From Apostichopus japonicus (lineage: Eukaryota; Echinodermata; Holothuroidea; Aspidochirotida; Stichopodidae), in NCBI RefSeq assembly GCF_037975245.1, contig NC_092561.1, positions 3,887,001 to 3,951,000 on the forward strand: DNA of 64,000 bases, given 5' to 3'. The notes below the pieces were generated by a model. The model saw only the letters and a program-made list of their open reading frames with translations. It made no database searches and had not been told where the DNA came from. A program made the position numbers and the translations under genes. Of this stretch, positions 35,958-48,479 are shown in pieces; the first letter of the stretch is position 1; each line of letters opens with the position of its first letter.

Positions 35958-38900
35958 TAGGGGTCTGTATCGGGGTTAAAACTTCAAGGTCACTTTTGGT
36001 CAAGAAATCATTTTTGTTACCGATAGTAGAGGTATACCACGTAAAAGAGGAACCTTTTTACTTTAATGTGGTGCTAACCGGACATCCTAGTAGGCTCCAT
36101 AACTAAAGTTAATCGATTTTGAAAAAAATTAAAAATTAACATTTTTCTGATCATTACACATAACGTATATACAGCGCGTTTAGAGAAGGGTCTGTATCGG
36201 GGTTAAAACTTTAAGGCCATTTTTGGTCAAGAAATCATTTTTGTTACCGATAGTAGAGGTATATCACGTGAAAGATGAACCTGTCTACTTTAATGTGGTG
36301 CTAGCCGGACATCCTAGTAGGCTCCATAACTAAAGTTAATCGATTTTGAAAAAAATAAAAATTAACCATTTTTCTTATCATTACACATTACGTATATACA
36401 GCGCGTTTAGAGAGTGGTCCGTATCGGGGTTAAAACTTTAAGGTCACTTTTGATCAAGAAATCATTTTTGTTACCGATAGTAGAGGTATACCACGTAAAA
36501 GAGGAACCTTTCTACTTCAATGTGGTGCTAACCGGACATCCTAGTAGGCTCCATAACTAAAGTTAATCGATTTTGAAAAAAATAAAAATCATAAATATTT
36601 CTGATCATTACACATAACGTATATACAGCGCGTTTAGAGAAGGGTCTGTATCGGGGTTAAAACTTCAAGGTCACTTTTGGTCAAGAAATCATTTTTGTTA
36701 CCGATAGTAGAGGTATACCACGTGAGAGAGGAACCTTTCTACTTTAATGTGGTCCTATTCGGACATCCTAGTAGGCTCCATAACTAAAGTTAATCGATTT
36801 TGAAAAAAATTAAAAATTAACATTTTTCTGATCATTACACATAACGTATATACAGCGCGTTAAGAGAAGGGTCTGTATCGGGGTTAAAACTTTAAGGCCA
36901 TTTTTGGTCAAGAAATCATTTTTGTTACCGATAGTAGAGGTATATCACGTGAAAGATGAACCTGTCTACTTTAATGTGGTGCTAGCCGGACATCCTAGTA
37001 GGCTCCATAACTAAAGTTAATCGATTTTGAAAAAAATAAAAATTATAAATTTTTCTGATCATTACACATAACGTATATACAGCGCGTTTAGAGAAGGGTC
37101 TGTATCGGGGTTAAAACTTCAAGGTCACGTTTGGTCAAGAAATCATTTTTGTTACCGATAGTAGAGGTATACCACGTAAAAGATGAACCTTTCTACTTTA
37201 ATGTGGTGCTAACCGGACATCCTAGTAGGCTCCATAACTAAAGTAAATCGATTTTTAAAAAAATAAAAATTAACCATTTTTCTTATCATTTCACATTACG
37301 TATATACAGCGCGTTTAGAGATGTCCGTATCGGGGTTAAAACTTTAAGGCCATTTTTGGTCAAGAAATCATTTTTGTTACCGATAGTAGAGGTATATCAC
37401 GTGAAAGATGAACCTGTCTACTTTAATGTGGTGCTAGCCGGACATCATAGTAGGCTCCATAACTAAAGTTAATCGATTTTGAAAAAAATAAAAATTAACC
37501 ATTTTCTTATCATTACACATTACGTATATACAGCCCGTTTAGAGAGTGGTCCGTATCGGGGTTAAAACTTTAAGGCCATTTTTGGTCAAGAAATCATTTT
37601 TGTTACCGATAGTAGAGGTATATCACGTGAAAGATGAACCTGTCTACTTTAATGTGGTGCTAACCGGACATGCCAGTAGTCTCCATAACTAAAGTTAATC
37701 AATTTTGAAAAAAATAAAAATCATAAATATTTCTGATCATTACACACAACGTATATACAGCTCGTTTAGAGAAGGGTCTGTATCGGGGTTAAAACTTCAA
37801 GGTCACTTTTGGTCAAGAAATCATTTTTGTTACCGATAGTAGAGGTATACCACGTAAAAGAGGAACCTTTCTACTTTAATGTGGTGCTAACCGGACATCC
37901 TAGTAGGCTCCATAACTAAAGTTAATCGATTTTGAAAAAATAAAAATTAACCATTTTTCTTATCATTACACATTACGTATATACAGCGCGTTTAGAGAGT
38001 GGTCCGTATCGGGGTTAAAACTTTAAGGTCACTTTTGGTCAAGAAATCATTTTTGTTACCGATAGTAGAGGCATATCACGTGAAAGATGAACCTGTCTAC
38101 TTTAATGTGGTGCTAACCGGACATGCCAGTAGTCTCCATAACTAAAGTTAATCAATTTTGAAAAAAATAAAAATCATAAATATTTCTGATCATTACACAT
38201 AACGTATATACAGCTCGTTTAGAGAAGGGTCTGTATCGGGGTTAAAACTTCAAGGTCACTTTTGGTCAAGAAATCATTTTTGTTACCGATAGTAGAGGTA
38301 TACCACGTAAAAGAGGAACCTTTTTACTTTAATGTGGTGCTAACCGGACATCCTAGTAGGCTCCATAACTAAAGTTAATCGATTTTGAAAAAAATTAAAA
38401 ATTAACATTTTTCTGATCATTACACATAACCTATATACAGCGCGTTTAGAGAAGGGTCTGTATCGGGGTTAAAACTTTAAGGCAATTTTTGGTCAAGAAA
38501 TCATTTTTGTTACCGATAGTAGAGGTATATCACGTGAAAGATGAACCTGTCTACTTTAATGTGGTGCTAACCGGACATCCTAGTAGGCTCCATAACTAAA
38601 GTTAATCGATTTTGAAAAAAATAAAAATTAACCATTTTTCTTATCATTACACATTACGTATATACAGCGCGTTTAGAGAGTGGTCCGTATCGGGGTTAAA
38701 ACTTTAAGGCCATTTTTGGTCAAGAAATCATTTTTGTTACCGATAGTAGAGGTATATCACGTGAAAGATGAACCTGTCTACTTTAATGTGGTGCTAACCG
38801 GACATCCTAGTAGGCTCCATAACTAAAGTTAATCGATTTTGAAAAAAATAAAAATCATAAATATTTCTGATCATTACACATAACGTATATACAGCGCGTT

Positions 38901-41605
38901 TAGAGAAGGGTCTGTATCGGGGTTAAAACTTCAAGGTCACTTTTGGTCAAGAAATCATTTTTGTTACCGATAGTAGAGGTATACCACGTAAAAGAGGAAC
39001 CTTTCTACTTTAATGTGGTGCTAACCGGACATCCTAGTAGGCTCCATAACTAAAGTTAATCGATTTTGAAAAAAATAAAAATCATAAATATTTCTGATCA
39101 TTACACATAACGTATATACAGCTCGTTTAGAGAAGGGTCTGTATCGGGGTTAAAACTTCAAGGTCACTTTTGGTCAAGAAATCATTTTTGTTACCGATAG
39201 TAGAGGTATATCACGTGAGAGAGGAACCTTTCTACTTTAATGTGGTCCTATTCGGACATCCTAGTAGGCTCCATAACTAAAGTTAATCGATTTTGAAAAA
39301 AATTAAAAATTAACATTTTTCTGATCATTACACATAACGTATATACAGCGCGTTTAGAGAAGGGTCTGTATCGGGGTTAAAACTTTAAGGCCATTTTTGG
39401 TCAAGAAATCATATTTGTTACCGTTAGTAGAGGTATATCACGTGAAAGATGAACCTGTCTACTTTAATGTGGTGCTAGCCGGACATCCTAGTAGGCTCCA
39501 TAACTAAAGTTAATCGATTTTGAAAAAAATAAAAATTAACCATTTTTCTGATCATTACACATAACGTATATACAGCGCGTTTAGAGAAGGGTCTGTATCG
39601 GGGTTAAAACTTCAAGGTCACTTTTGGTCAAGAAATCATTTTTGTTACCGATAGTAGAGGTATACCACGTAAAAGATGAACCTTTCTACTTTAATGTGGT
39701 GCTAACCGGACATCCTAGTAGGCTCCATAACTAAAGTAAATCGATTTTTAAAAAAATAAAAATTAACCATTTTTCTTATCATTTCACATTACGTATATAC
39801 AGCGCGTTTAGAGATGTCCGTATCGGGGTTAAAACTTCAAGGTCACTTTTGGTCAAGAAATCATTTTTGTTACCGATAGTAGAGGTATATCACGTGAAAG
39901 ATGAACCTTTCTACTTTAATGTGGTGCTAACGGACATCCTAGTAGGCTCCATAACTAAAGTTAATCGATTTTGAAAAAAATAAAAATTGTAAATTTTTCT
40001 GATCATTACACATTACGTATATACAGCGCGTTTAGAGAGTGGTCCGTATCGGGGTTAAAACTTTAAGGTCACTTTTGGTCAAGAAATCATTTTTGTTACC
40101 GATAGTAGAGGTATACCACGTAAAAGAGGAACCTTTCTACTTCAATGTGGTGCTAACCGGACATCCTAGTAGGCTCCATAACTAAAGTTAATCGATTTTG
40201 AAAAAAATAAAAATCATAAATATTTCTGATCATTACACATAACGTATATACAGCGCGTTTAGAGAAGGGTCTGTATCGGGGTTAAAACTTCAAGGTCACT
40301 TTTGGTCAAGAAATCATTTTTGTTACCGATAGTAGAGGTATACCACGTAAAAGAGGAACCTTTTTACTTTAATGTGGTGCTAACCGGACATCCTAGTAGG
40401 CTCCATAACTAAAGTTAATGGATTTGGAAGAAAGAAAAAAATCATTTTTTGGATCATTACACCTGAGATATACAGCGCGTTTAGAGATATCCGTATCGGG
40501 GTTAAAACTTCAAGGTCACTTTTGGTCAAGAAATCATTTTTGTTACCGATAGAAGAGGTATACCACGTAAAAGAAGAACCTTTCTACTTTAATGTGGTGC
40601 TAACCGGACATCCTAGTAGGCTCCATAACTAAAGTTAATGGATTTTGAAAAAAATATAAATAAATAACCATTTTTCTGATCATTACACATTTCGTATATA
40701 CAGCGCGTTTAGAGATGTCCGTATCGGGGTTAAAACTTCAAGGTCACTTTTGGTCAAGAAATCATTTTTGTTACCGATAGTAGAGGTATACCACGTGAAA
40801 GATGAACCTTTCTACTTTAATGTGGTGCTAACCGGACATCCTAGTAGGCTCCATAACTAAAGTTAATCGATTTTGAAAAAAATAAAAATCATAAATATTT
40901 CTGATCATTACACATAACGTATATACAGCGCGTTTAGAGAAGGGTCTGTATCGGGGTTAAAACTTCAAGGTCACTTTTGGTCAAGAAATCATTTTTGTTA
41001 CCGATAGTAGAGGTATACCACGTGAAAGAGGAACCTTTCTACTTTAATGTGGTGCTAACCGGACATGCCAGTAGGCTCCATAACTAAAGTTAATCGATTT
41101 TGAAAAAAATATAAATAAATAACCATTTTTCTGATCATTACACATTTCGTATATACAGCGCGTTTAGAGATGTCCGGATCGGGGTTAAAACTTTAAGGCC
41201 ATATTTGGTCAAGAAATCATTTTTGTTACCGATGGTAGAGGTATACCACGTGAAAGAAGTACCGTTCTACTTTAATGTGGTGCTAACCGGACATCCTAGT
41301 AGGCTCCATAACTAAAGTTAATCGATTTTGAAGGGGAAAAAAATCATTTTTTTAGATCATTACACCTTAGATACAGCGCGTTTAGTGATGTCCGTATCGG
41401 GGTTAAAACTTTAAAGCCACTTTTGGTCAAGAAATCATTTTTGTTACCGATAGTAGAGGTATACCACGTGAAAGATGAACCTGTCTACTTTAATATGGTG
41501 CTACCCGGACATCCTAGTAGGCTCCATAACTAAAGTTAATGGATTTAAAAAAAAAATCATTTTTCTGATCATTACACTTTAAGTATATACAGCGCGTTTG
41601 GGGTT
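35958..41605 (-). repeat. Outer satellite array, right arm (inverted, ~226 bp x about 25)
   Basis: Reverse complement of the left array. The anchor GTTACCGATAGTAGAGGTAT recurs about every 226 bp from 36,016 to 41,446. The last few units (from 40,430) are more divergent and vary in the A-rich spacer. Rare variants recur ~2.49 kb apart (36,700 and 39,200; 37,170 and 39,665), showing a duplicated block of 11 units. Confidence 0.95.
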
Positions 41606-41772
41606 TTATTTTCGCCAATCTAGCGTTTTTTCGTCATCTGTCGCTGGTAACACTGGTTAGAACAAACACACACGACCGCAGTTGTAGTACTGTGTGTCAT
41701 GTCTTACTGTCCTTTTTTTCTTAGTGGCTGCTGTTAGTGTCTGCTCTTAGTGGCTGCTACCTTCAATGAGGC
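41606..41772 (-). repeat. Right terminal region of the foldback element
   Basis: After the last satellite unit (AGCGCGTTTGGGG) come ~110 bp of unique DNA and three TTAGTGGCTGCT-type motifs (41,720-41,758), inverted relative to 28,066-28,110. It ends TTCAATGAGGC just before the target duplication. Confidence 0.8.
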
Positions 41773-41788
41773 AACACAAATACAGACG

Positions 41789-44700
41789 ATGTCTTCTTAT
41801 GTTTTACAGCGAATGTTTCCTCCGTTACTTAATAAATTGTCTGATGGTGAACGTAACCAGAAAAATAGTTATTTGGTGAAAGAAACAATATTGGGATCAA
41901 AATTCCTATGTCAAGAAACCAGACTGGTGCTATATGGGCCAAACCCAAGGTTTATAGTCTCGTTACTTTTGTGCAATGGGCCTAGGCCTAGGCCTACTTC
42001 CCTTACATTACAGTTACACTAAGGCGAAGCGCCAAGTCTTTAAGCTAGGGAGTAGGATTGCACAAGTTCTATGCTAGTAGTAGTATGCTACTAGCCTAGT
42101 AGTAGTACAGTAGTACTTACTGTAGGCTAGGCCTAGGCCCTACTTTAAGCAGTAACTAATAATATCTGAATAAAGGCTAAGGTCTACTGCCCGACTGAAT
42201 TGAACTTGATCGTCTTGTTATGGAAAGTTACCGATGGTAGGGCAGCATGTGTTCTCAAGTTTAGACTAATTTTAAAATGTGCCATCATTCATGACAAGGA
42301 AATCCACCATGTACAGTAATATATGTAGGCAGGACTAACACTCACAGTAACACCTAATAAACATGTTTTTGCCGACCTACTGTACATTCAACCATGTGTG
42401 GCATTTTACAACAACTGCTCAGTTTCAACAAATGTTTGCATGTACAAATACATGCAACAATTTTGCATATCATGTGAGATGTGACCCATATGAGCACTGG
42501 TCAGTCACAGCGCTACAGTATGTTTGCTTGTCCTCAGTTATTCAGTGTGTTAGGGACAGCATGTTTTCTCTTTAATGGACAGCAACGTTATAGCCTACAG
42601 GGGTACAGTATTGATCCAGATCATGTATTTGAGCTAGGAGATGAATAGGAACATAGTACAAAGAGCAAAGTGGCACAAGTTTCTCAAACACAGGCACAGA
42701 GGAGTTGTATACAAGCTTGACTGTACATGTACGTACAGTTCGTTTTGAAGTTAAAACTTGTTGTGGTAACATGTGTTTAGCAAGAACCCATGTGAAAATA
42801 GTATTCATGACCAATAGCGATTTCTCTAGTCCTTTGTACTGTACACTGTACTACTGATAAATCTAACAATTATCTGTATACTGAAACTGATGCAAGGTTG
42901 AAATTGCAATTTAAAATTCTTGCAAAGACAAAACTGCTTTAATTTTAATTTTCAGTGATAATGCAGCCTTGCTATTCCAGTGTGCTGTTTCTTTTGCCAT
43001 GGAAGGCCATACAGTGATTTTTATTACGCAAGAGAAATTGATGTCCTTACCGATTGCTGTTGAGGGATCCCAGAAACCAGACCCTAGACTTATGAAACAG
43101 ATTATTATCAAGTATGAATCTTGTGATTTTATCACTTTTCTACAGTGTGCTTTATGTTCATAGCTTTAAATGATGTCTGTGTTGAGAATTGGAAACACAG
43201 TAGGTGTACTGTACAGTATTATAATAGTCCACTCATGACTTTCACACAGTAATGTGAAATCAAGTGTCCAGCTTCAGGCCCACTTGTCAGGATCTTCCTT
43301 GAGGACTGAGACACAACCCTCAGAATGCATGAATACTAGCTTACTGTAAACTGATGTGATGGACCTTGATCTATCTCCCCTAGCAAGTTCTATAAACTGT
43401 ATTAAATTAAACTTGCCCATTTGGGCTCCATATGCAGATGTGAAAAAGTTTAATTAGAAAATGTTCAGTGTTCTTGAGAGCCAATAGTGTATTAACTTTG
43501 TAAAAGACATTTGTTGTATTTGAGAACCAATCTTTGCATAGATCTCAACACACTAAGAGATTAGAAATTTAGACTTGTACATCACTGCTGTAGCAACTTA
43601 TGGATAACTGACCATGAAGAGAGTCATAAATTGTTCACTTTAAAAATGATTTTACACTAATTAACACATACATTCGTATGTACCCATACTTTCTGTACTT
43701 GTAACATTTCCACACAACGCAAGTATAATTGGAGCTGAAATGACTTTAAATTACCCCTTGCAAGCCTCAATAGCGTCTGTAAAGGGATTATACAGTACTT
43801 TCTGTTTTTTATATAAATTTGATTCTTCTCATTCCCTCATAGATATTTTTCCAACCGTTCTTCTCTCCTTTTGGAACTGACACAGATACATTCAGCTAAT
43901 CCAGCACCAGATATTATCATTGTGGATAACCTGGACTTTTACATATCTAATCCTAAGGTATATTTACAGAATATCAGCTTTCTGTATTCCAAATTATTTG
44001 ATATATTTTTATCCAATATATTTTGTGTTGGGTCTTCTGTAGATCTGTTTGAAAAGAATATCCTGAATTAGCTGACAGCAGCTCACCACAGATTACGATT
44101 CAACATGCATTATATTGTATGTAGTCTACTGTGTACTTTGTGTAGGTTTATAATCAGGTAAATTATGTATTTCATGACACCTGCTGGTAAAATGCAGAGG
44201 TAGTGGATGAAACTACACACCTCCGTGAGTGAATGTACCTGTAGGTCAAAGTTAGAAATGATTTTTCTCCGCTAGGGTTACTTCCTCTGTTTGTGAGATA
44301 TCATAGTTTAAATCTCATGTCAGGAGGCTGCCATATTGACGTCATCAGTTTGGTGTTGTAGTACGTAACATTAGGATATGAACCTGTGACTTTACCTTTA
44401 CTCCTTAAACACTTTTTATCATGACTTTACCTTTACTCTCCTTTAATAGTTACAATCGTGTTGACATTGCAGCCAGTCCCAATGCAGCACATGTTAAAAC
44501 CTACATAGGCCTATATTTTTAAGTTTCAGCATTAACAAAAACCATCTCTCTTCCATAAAATAGATTTACACTTAATACTCAGCACCTGTCCTGTTTTTCA
44601 TGATATGTCATACACAAAGTCTCTTTTCTTTTTCCAGTATAACTTAAATCTCTCAACTCTGTTTTGACATCATCTTTAAATTTTCTCCAGACTAACAGCA

Positions 44701-46488
44701 TTTGCCAAGTGACAGCAGCACTCTGTGCCCATTTAATTGATGCAGCCACTTACCTTGCCAGCAAAAGGTAAACTGGAATTGACTGTACACAGTACACAGC
44801 TACAACCAGTTGTTGCACTTGCAATGCATATTCATTGACAGGTCATCTATACACTGGTCAGTGACTCATTTTAATGCATATTCATTGACAGGTCATCTAT
44901 AAACTGTCAGTGCACACCCATTTGGGACAATTTTGTTCTATACTGTAATGTCACGTCCCGCTTTCAGAGCACTCGTATTATCAGCATGAACAGTATGAAC
45001 ATCGTGTTTCTATCAGTTAAAGGTTAGGAACTGTTGTACTGTCAATATGAGTGCTTTGAAGCATGGATAGTACAGAGTGGTACTAGCAGTTAGGAAACTG
45101 TCCCAATTGGCTGGTCAGTGACTCATTTTAATGCATATTCATTGACAGGTCATCTATACACTGTCAGTGCACCAAGTTAAGACAATTTTGTTCTTTACTG
45201 TAATGTCATGTCCCGCTTTCAGAGCACTCATATTGTCAGTATGAACATAGTGTTTCTATCAGTTAAAGGTTAGGAACTGTTTGCACTGTCAATATGAGTG
45301 CTTTGAAGCATACTAAGGGAGGATAGTACAGAGTGGTACTAGCACTAGGAAATTGTCCCAACTGGCCGGCCAGTGACTCATTTTAATGCATATTCATTGG
45401 CAGGTCATATAAACATTTGTCAGTGTCAGTTTTCTTCAATTGCATAGTCAATGAAAGCTAATCTGCACTAGGGCAGATATATACAAGATGTTGGCAAATG
45501 TTTGTGTGCTTTCTAACAATGCATGCTCAGAAAAGGGCATTTATGAATATACATTAACAAGTGGAAAATGAAGCAATTCTCTGCATTCAGTGCATTCAAC
45601 AAGTAGCGTCAAGTTTGCAGAGGATACCAAGTTTGCATCATTCATGTCGTGGATATAATGAGTTCATTTTTATTTTTCCAGAGCCAAGACTGAGCCACTG
45701 AGTGCATCATTAGTACCTACCTGCGTACTCGCATCAATCTCTACGTCGGCCAGTGGTTCTTTCATTCCGTCAATGGACGTTTACAAGAAGTTCTTCCCAT
45801 TTACTTTCACTGTAACAGGTAGAGTGTGCTAAATCATCATAGACAACTCTACTTGATATATTTGACCCAAGATAGCATTCTAAACTGACAGCCTCAATGA
45901 AGCACCTTACATCTGTATGATGTTCCTGTCTTAGTGTCACACCAGCAACTCCTGTGTTACTTAGCCAGCATCCAAATATTACAGAATTGCATCATAAACA
46001 GATTTGCAGGCCTACATCAGTACTTCAAAACATGTGTTGACATTTGTTTATGAGATGCATAGCTAATTGAAGGGAAATATCAAAGAAATTGTACATGGTG
46101 AGCTCCTGTGTAGTGCCATTAATTGGCAACACAGCTGTTCAATTCCATTCAGCTTTGGTGTTTACATAAACATGACTTGTAAGGTACAAATGTAGATAAG
46201 ATATAAATACAATGTTACATGGTAAATCCATGTAGGGTGTCTTGGTCACCTAAAACTAGCAGTTCTCAACATGCTATGTTTTATGACATCCAGTAAACCT
46301 TTATTCTCCTCATCACAGACCTAGAGGATGCTAACAACCTGAAGCAGCTTCAGTGCTGGATTGTAGATGAAGAATTACCACAATATGTAATCACTGTGGA
46401 GGTAACGGATACCATCAGAATTAAGGATGTTATGAAAGGATCAGAGCTGGATGCTGATTGGTCACAACCATATGAATCAGTCACATGA
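41789..46488 (+). CDS. SWSAP1: SWSAP1-like ATPase, copy B (6 exons, 271 aa)
   Basis: Exons 41,789-41,949, 42,956-43,111, 43,843-43,957, 44,691-44,767, 45,682-45,818 and 46,319-46,488 have exactly the lengths of copy A and the same splice phases. The 271-codon frame is open with TGA at 46,486. It differs from copy A by scattered substitutions: N-K and F-Y in exon 1, and IVL to TVI in exon 2. At the Walker A position GPNPSDNT has become GPNPSDNA, so the hydroxyl residue is also lost. The Walker B-like PDIIIVDNLDFY is intact. The start codon lies 6 nt after the target duplication of the 13.7-kb foldback element, so the ancestral 5' flank is now at 27,894-28,055. Expression may depend on sequence in the element. 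The frame is open, so either the insertion is recent or the gene is still used. Confidence 0.8.
44823..45420 (+). repeat. Tandem duplications in SWSAP1-B intron 4
   Basis: The ~49-bp unit (CATTGACAGGTCATCTATA) occurs near 44,830, 44,880 and 45,140. A larger segment with GTCCCGCTTTCAGAGCACTC and GTGTTTCTATCAGTTAAAGG is present twice (44,950-45,110 and 45,205-45,370). Copy A has only one of the larger unit. Confidence 0.78.
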
Positions 46489-46840
46489 CACAACACATTC
46501 CATTACCAAGGAGATAACACACACCCATTATGAACGTTATGAAAGGATCAAAGCTTTGATGTATGATTCATCACAAGCATCTGGTTCAGTTATTACACAG
46601 CTCATGTGTTCAACCCATCACCATTATGGATGTTATGAATGGATGAGAGGTGGGTGCTGATTGGTCAAAATCATCTGGTTTAGTCACATGACAAGACACA
46701 TAGGATCACCATGGAGTTAACCTACACCCATCAGCAGTATGGATGCTATGAAAAGATCAGAGGTGGGTGCTGATTGGTCAAAAGCATCTGGTTAAGTTAA
46801 ATGACATAACACATATGATGCTGATTGGTCATAAGTTTGT
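46421..46840 (+). repeat. Imperfect tandem repeat that includes the end of SWSAP1-B
   Basis: Counterpart of 4,622-5,040. Units carry GGATGTTATGAAAGGATCAG, GGTGCTGATTGGTCAAAA and CATCTGGTT. The first unit is coding and contains the stop codon. Confidence 0.75.
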
Positions 46841-48479
46841 GATGTAAGTTATGGCCTGGATTTCTCAGGCAAGTTTACTCAATTATGAGTGGATTTAGTG
46901 AATAATGGTTGAATTTTGTCAAAAGTCTAAACTCACTAAACTGTACAGTGGTGGCAGTGCCATAGATAGCTGTGAATTTCTTAACGTATCATTCACAATT
47001 AAAGCAAATAGGGGCCTATCTCATTGAATATTCAACAGTTTCCATGGTAATGGAAGTCCATGCAATCACTGAACTATAAATTATATAGCCGGAAAATTCC
47101 AGGCCTTACTGGGCTTGAAAGATAACTATTGCAATGGTTGTATATTTATGAGGACAATCTGTAGATTAATTTTTGAATTTGAAGAGCAAAAATTTGAGCA
47201 AGTTATTCAAGAAATTCCAGTCAAATGACTTTACGGAAAGCGGTACCAAAAATGAACAGAAGAGAAAAACGAGCGTATAGGATAATGTTGTTGTTCCAGT
47301 TGTTTATAGTACTCTGTAGAATGAATGGTTACAAAATCTCAAAATTTATCAATCATTTCTGGAATGAATTTAAAACGATCTGATCTGATCTTACTTTAAT
47401 AAAGAGAAAATTCCAGAATATCAAATAGGAATGACAGACTCTATACTAAGCATTCTATGATATGAGAAAAGAAAGACCTAATTATTGGACGTTATAACTG
47501 AAAAAAAAAACATTTAAAGATTAATATGTTACATAAAATTGTTCTTTTCCTTCATATCTCTACATTTCTGTGAATATGTTGCACTTTGCTTCAAAATGGT
47601 ACTGATGGATGCCCGCTTGCCCTCGCTCCCCCACCCCCCTTCCAACAAAAGAAGAAAAATTTAGGCCTTGTGTAATCGTGAACGATTTACGTGAATAATA
47701 CTTATGAGCCATTTACACAATCTTCCTATTCTGGAAGACATAACATTTGAGGCCCCATTTACGTAATTTGATAAAACTACCCAGTAAGTACCACTTGGGG
47801 TGGGGGGGGGGGAGAGTTTTAGGCATTTAAAGTGAATTTCATATTAATTACATAACAAAAATAAATCAATGTCTTACAATTATTGACATGAAATAATCAG
47901 TCATATTGAAACTTGTAAAAATAAGAACAAGGACTTCTCTGCTCTTAATTTCTAAAATTTACATATTATTTTATATAAATTACACTTTGATAAAATAAAT
48001 TTAGTGATTATCATACTCTCTGCATTTGAAAATAAACAAACAATATATAATAAGAGAAAAGTTCTTTTTAAATAAAAATCAATTCTCAAAGTACAGTACA
48101 AGTCTATACAAATCTGTCTTGGAAAAAAATCAGCATTACTCAATATAAAAGAGAAAGATTCTGATGAAACATTTTGAACAGAAATACCTGAAAAATTGGA
48201 AATAATACTGAGGAATACAATTACTAATGAAGACTTAAAATTAATAGAAATATACCACCAGTGGCAAACTGGAAAATATTTCTCTTATTTTTACTCCTTT
48301 ATTTTAGGGGGAGGGAGAGAGGGGAGGGGGGTGATGAAGGAAGTGTCTGAACAAAATATCAGGAACATCATCATTGGTTGAAACAGCTTACAATATAGAA
48401 GATAGTCAGATCTTGTTAATGTCTAGCTGCTAAAGCTTTCTGTGCATGAGCTTGCTCTTAGATAATGTACCTAAAAGCC
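46841..48479. other. 3' flank of SWSAP1-B up to the 26-bp minisatellite
   Basis: To about 48,025 this matches 5,040-6,190, including a poly-G run at 47,803. 48,025-48,479 is unmatched, A-rich with a purine tract at 48,308-48,335. No gene, RNA or transposon end was recognised. Confidence 0.65.

Larger units (their letters stand above)
28056..41772. mobile_element. 13.7-kb foldback-type element with inverted satellite arms
   Basis: The target AACACAAATAC is duplicated at 28,045-28,055 and 41,773-41,783 and occurs once in copy A (about 148-158). The ends are inverted: left TTGAACGTAGCAGCCACTAA, right (reversed) TTGAAGGTAGCAGCCACTAA, followed on both sides by GAGCAG and further CAGCCACTAA motifs. 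Inside, in order, are a left terminal region (to 28,790) and an outer ~226-bp satellite array (28,791-32,460). Then come an inner ~130-bp satellite (32,470-33,080) and a core (33,081-33,480). The inner satellite follows inverted (33,481-33,857), then a nested insertion (33,858-35,957). The outer array inverted (35,958-41,605) and a right terminal region complete it. No transposase frame is visible, so mobility would be supplied elsewhere. Foldback elements such as sea-urchin TU and Drosophila FB share this plan (family knowledge); identity with TU is not claimed. Confidence 0.88.
27894..48025 (+). repeat. Segmental duplication, copy B (SWSAP1 block, split by the foldback element)
   Basis: 27,894-28,055 matches bases 1-158, and 41,773-48,025 matches about 148-6,190; the 11-bp overlap is the target duplication. 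Introns, flanks and even the poly-G run (47,803) are shared. The right edge is near 48,025, after TAAATTTAGTGATT. Confidence 0.9.

Noticed and set aside
28791-41605. CRISPR-like array of regularly spaced repeats
   Set aside because: The whole ~226-bp unit is repeated with no unique spacers, and the DNA is eukaryotic.
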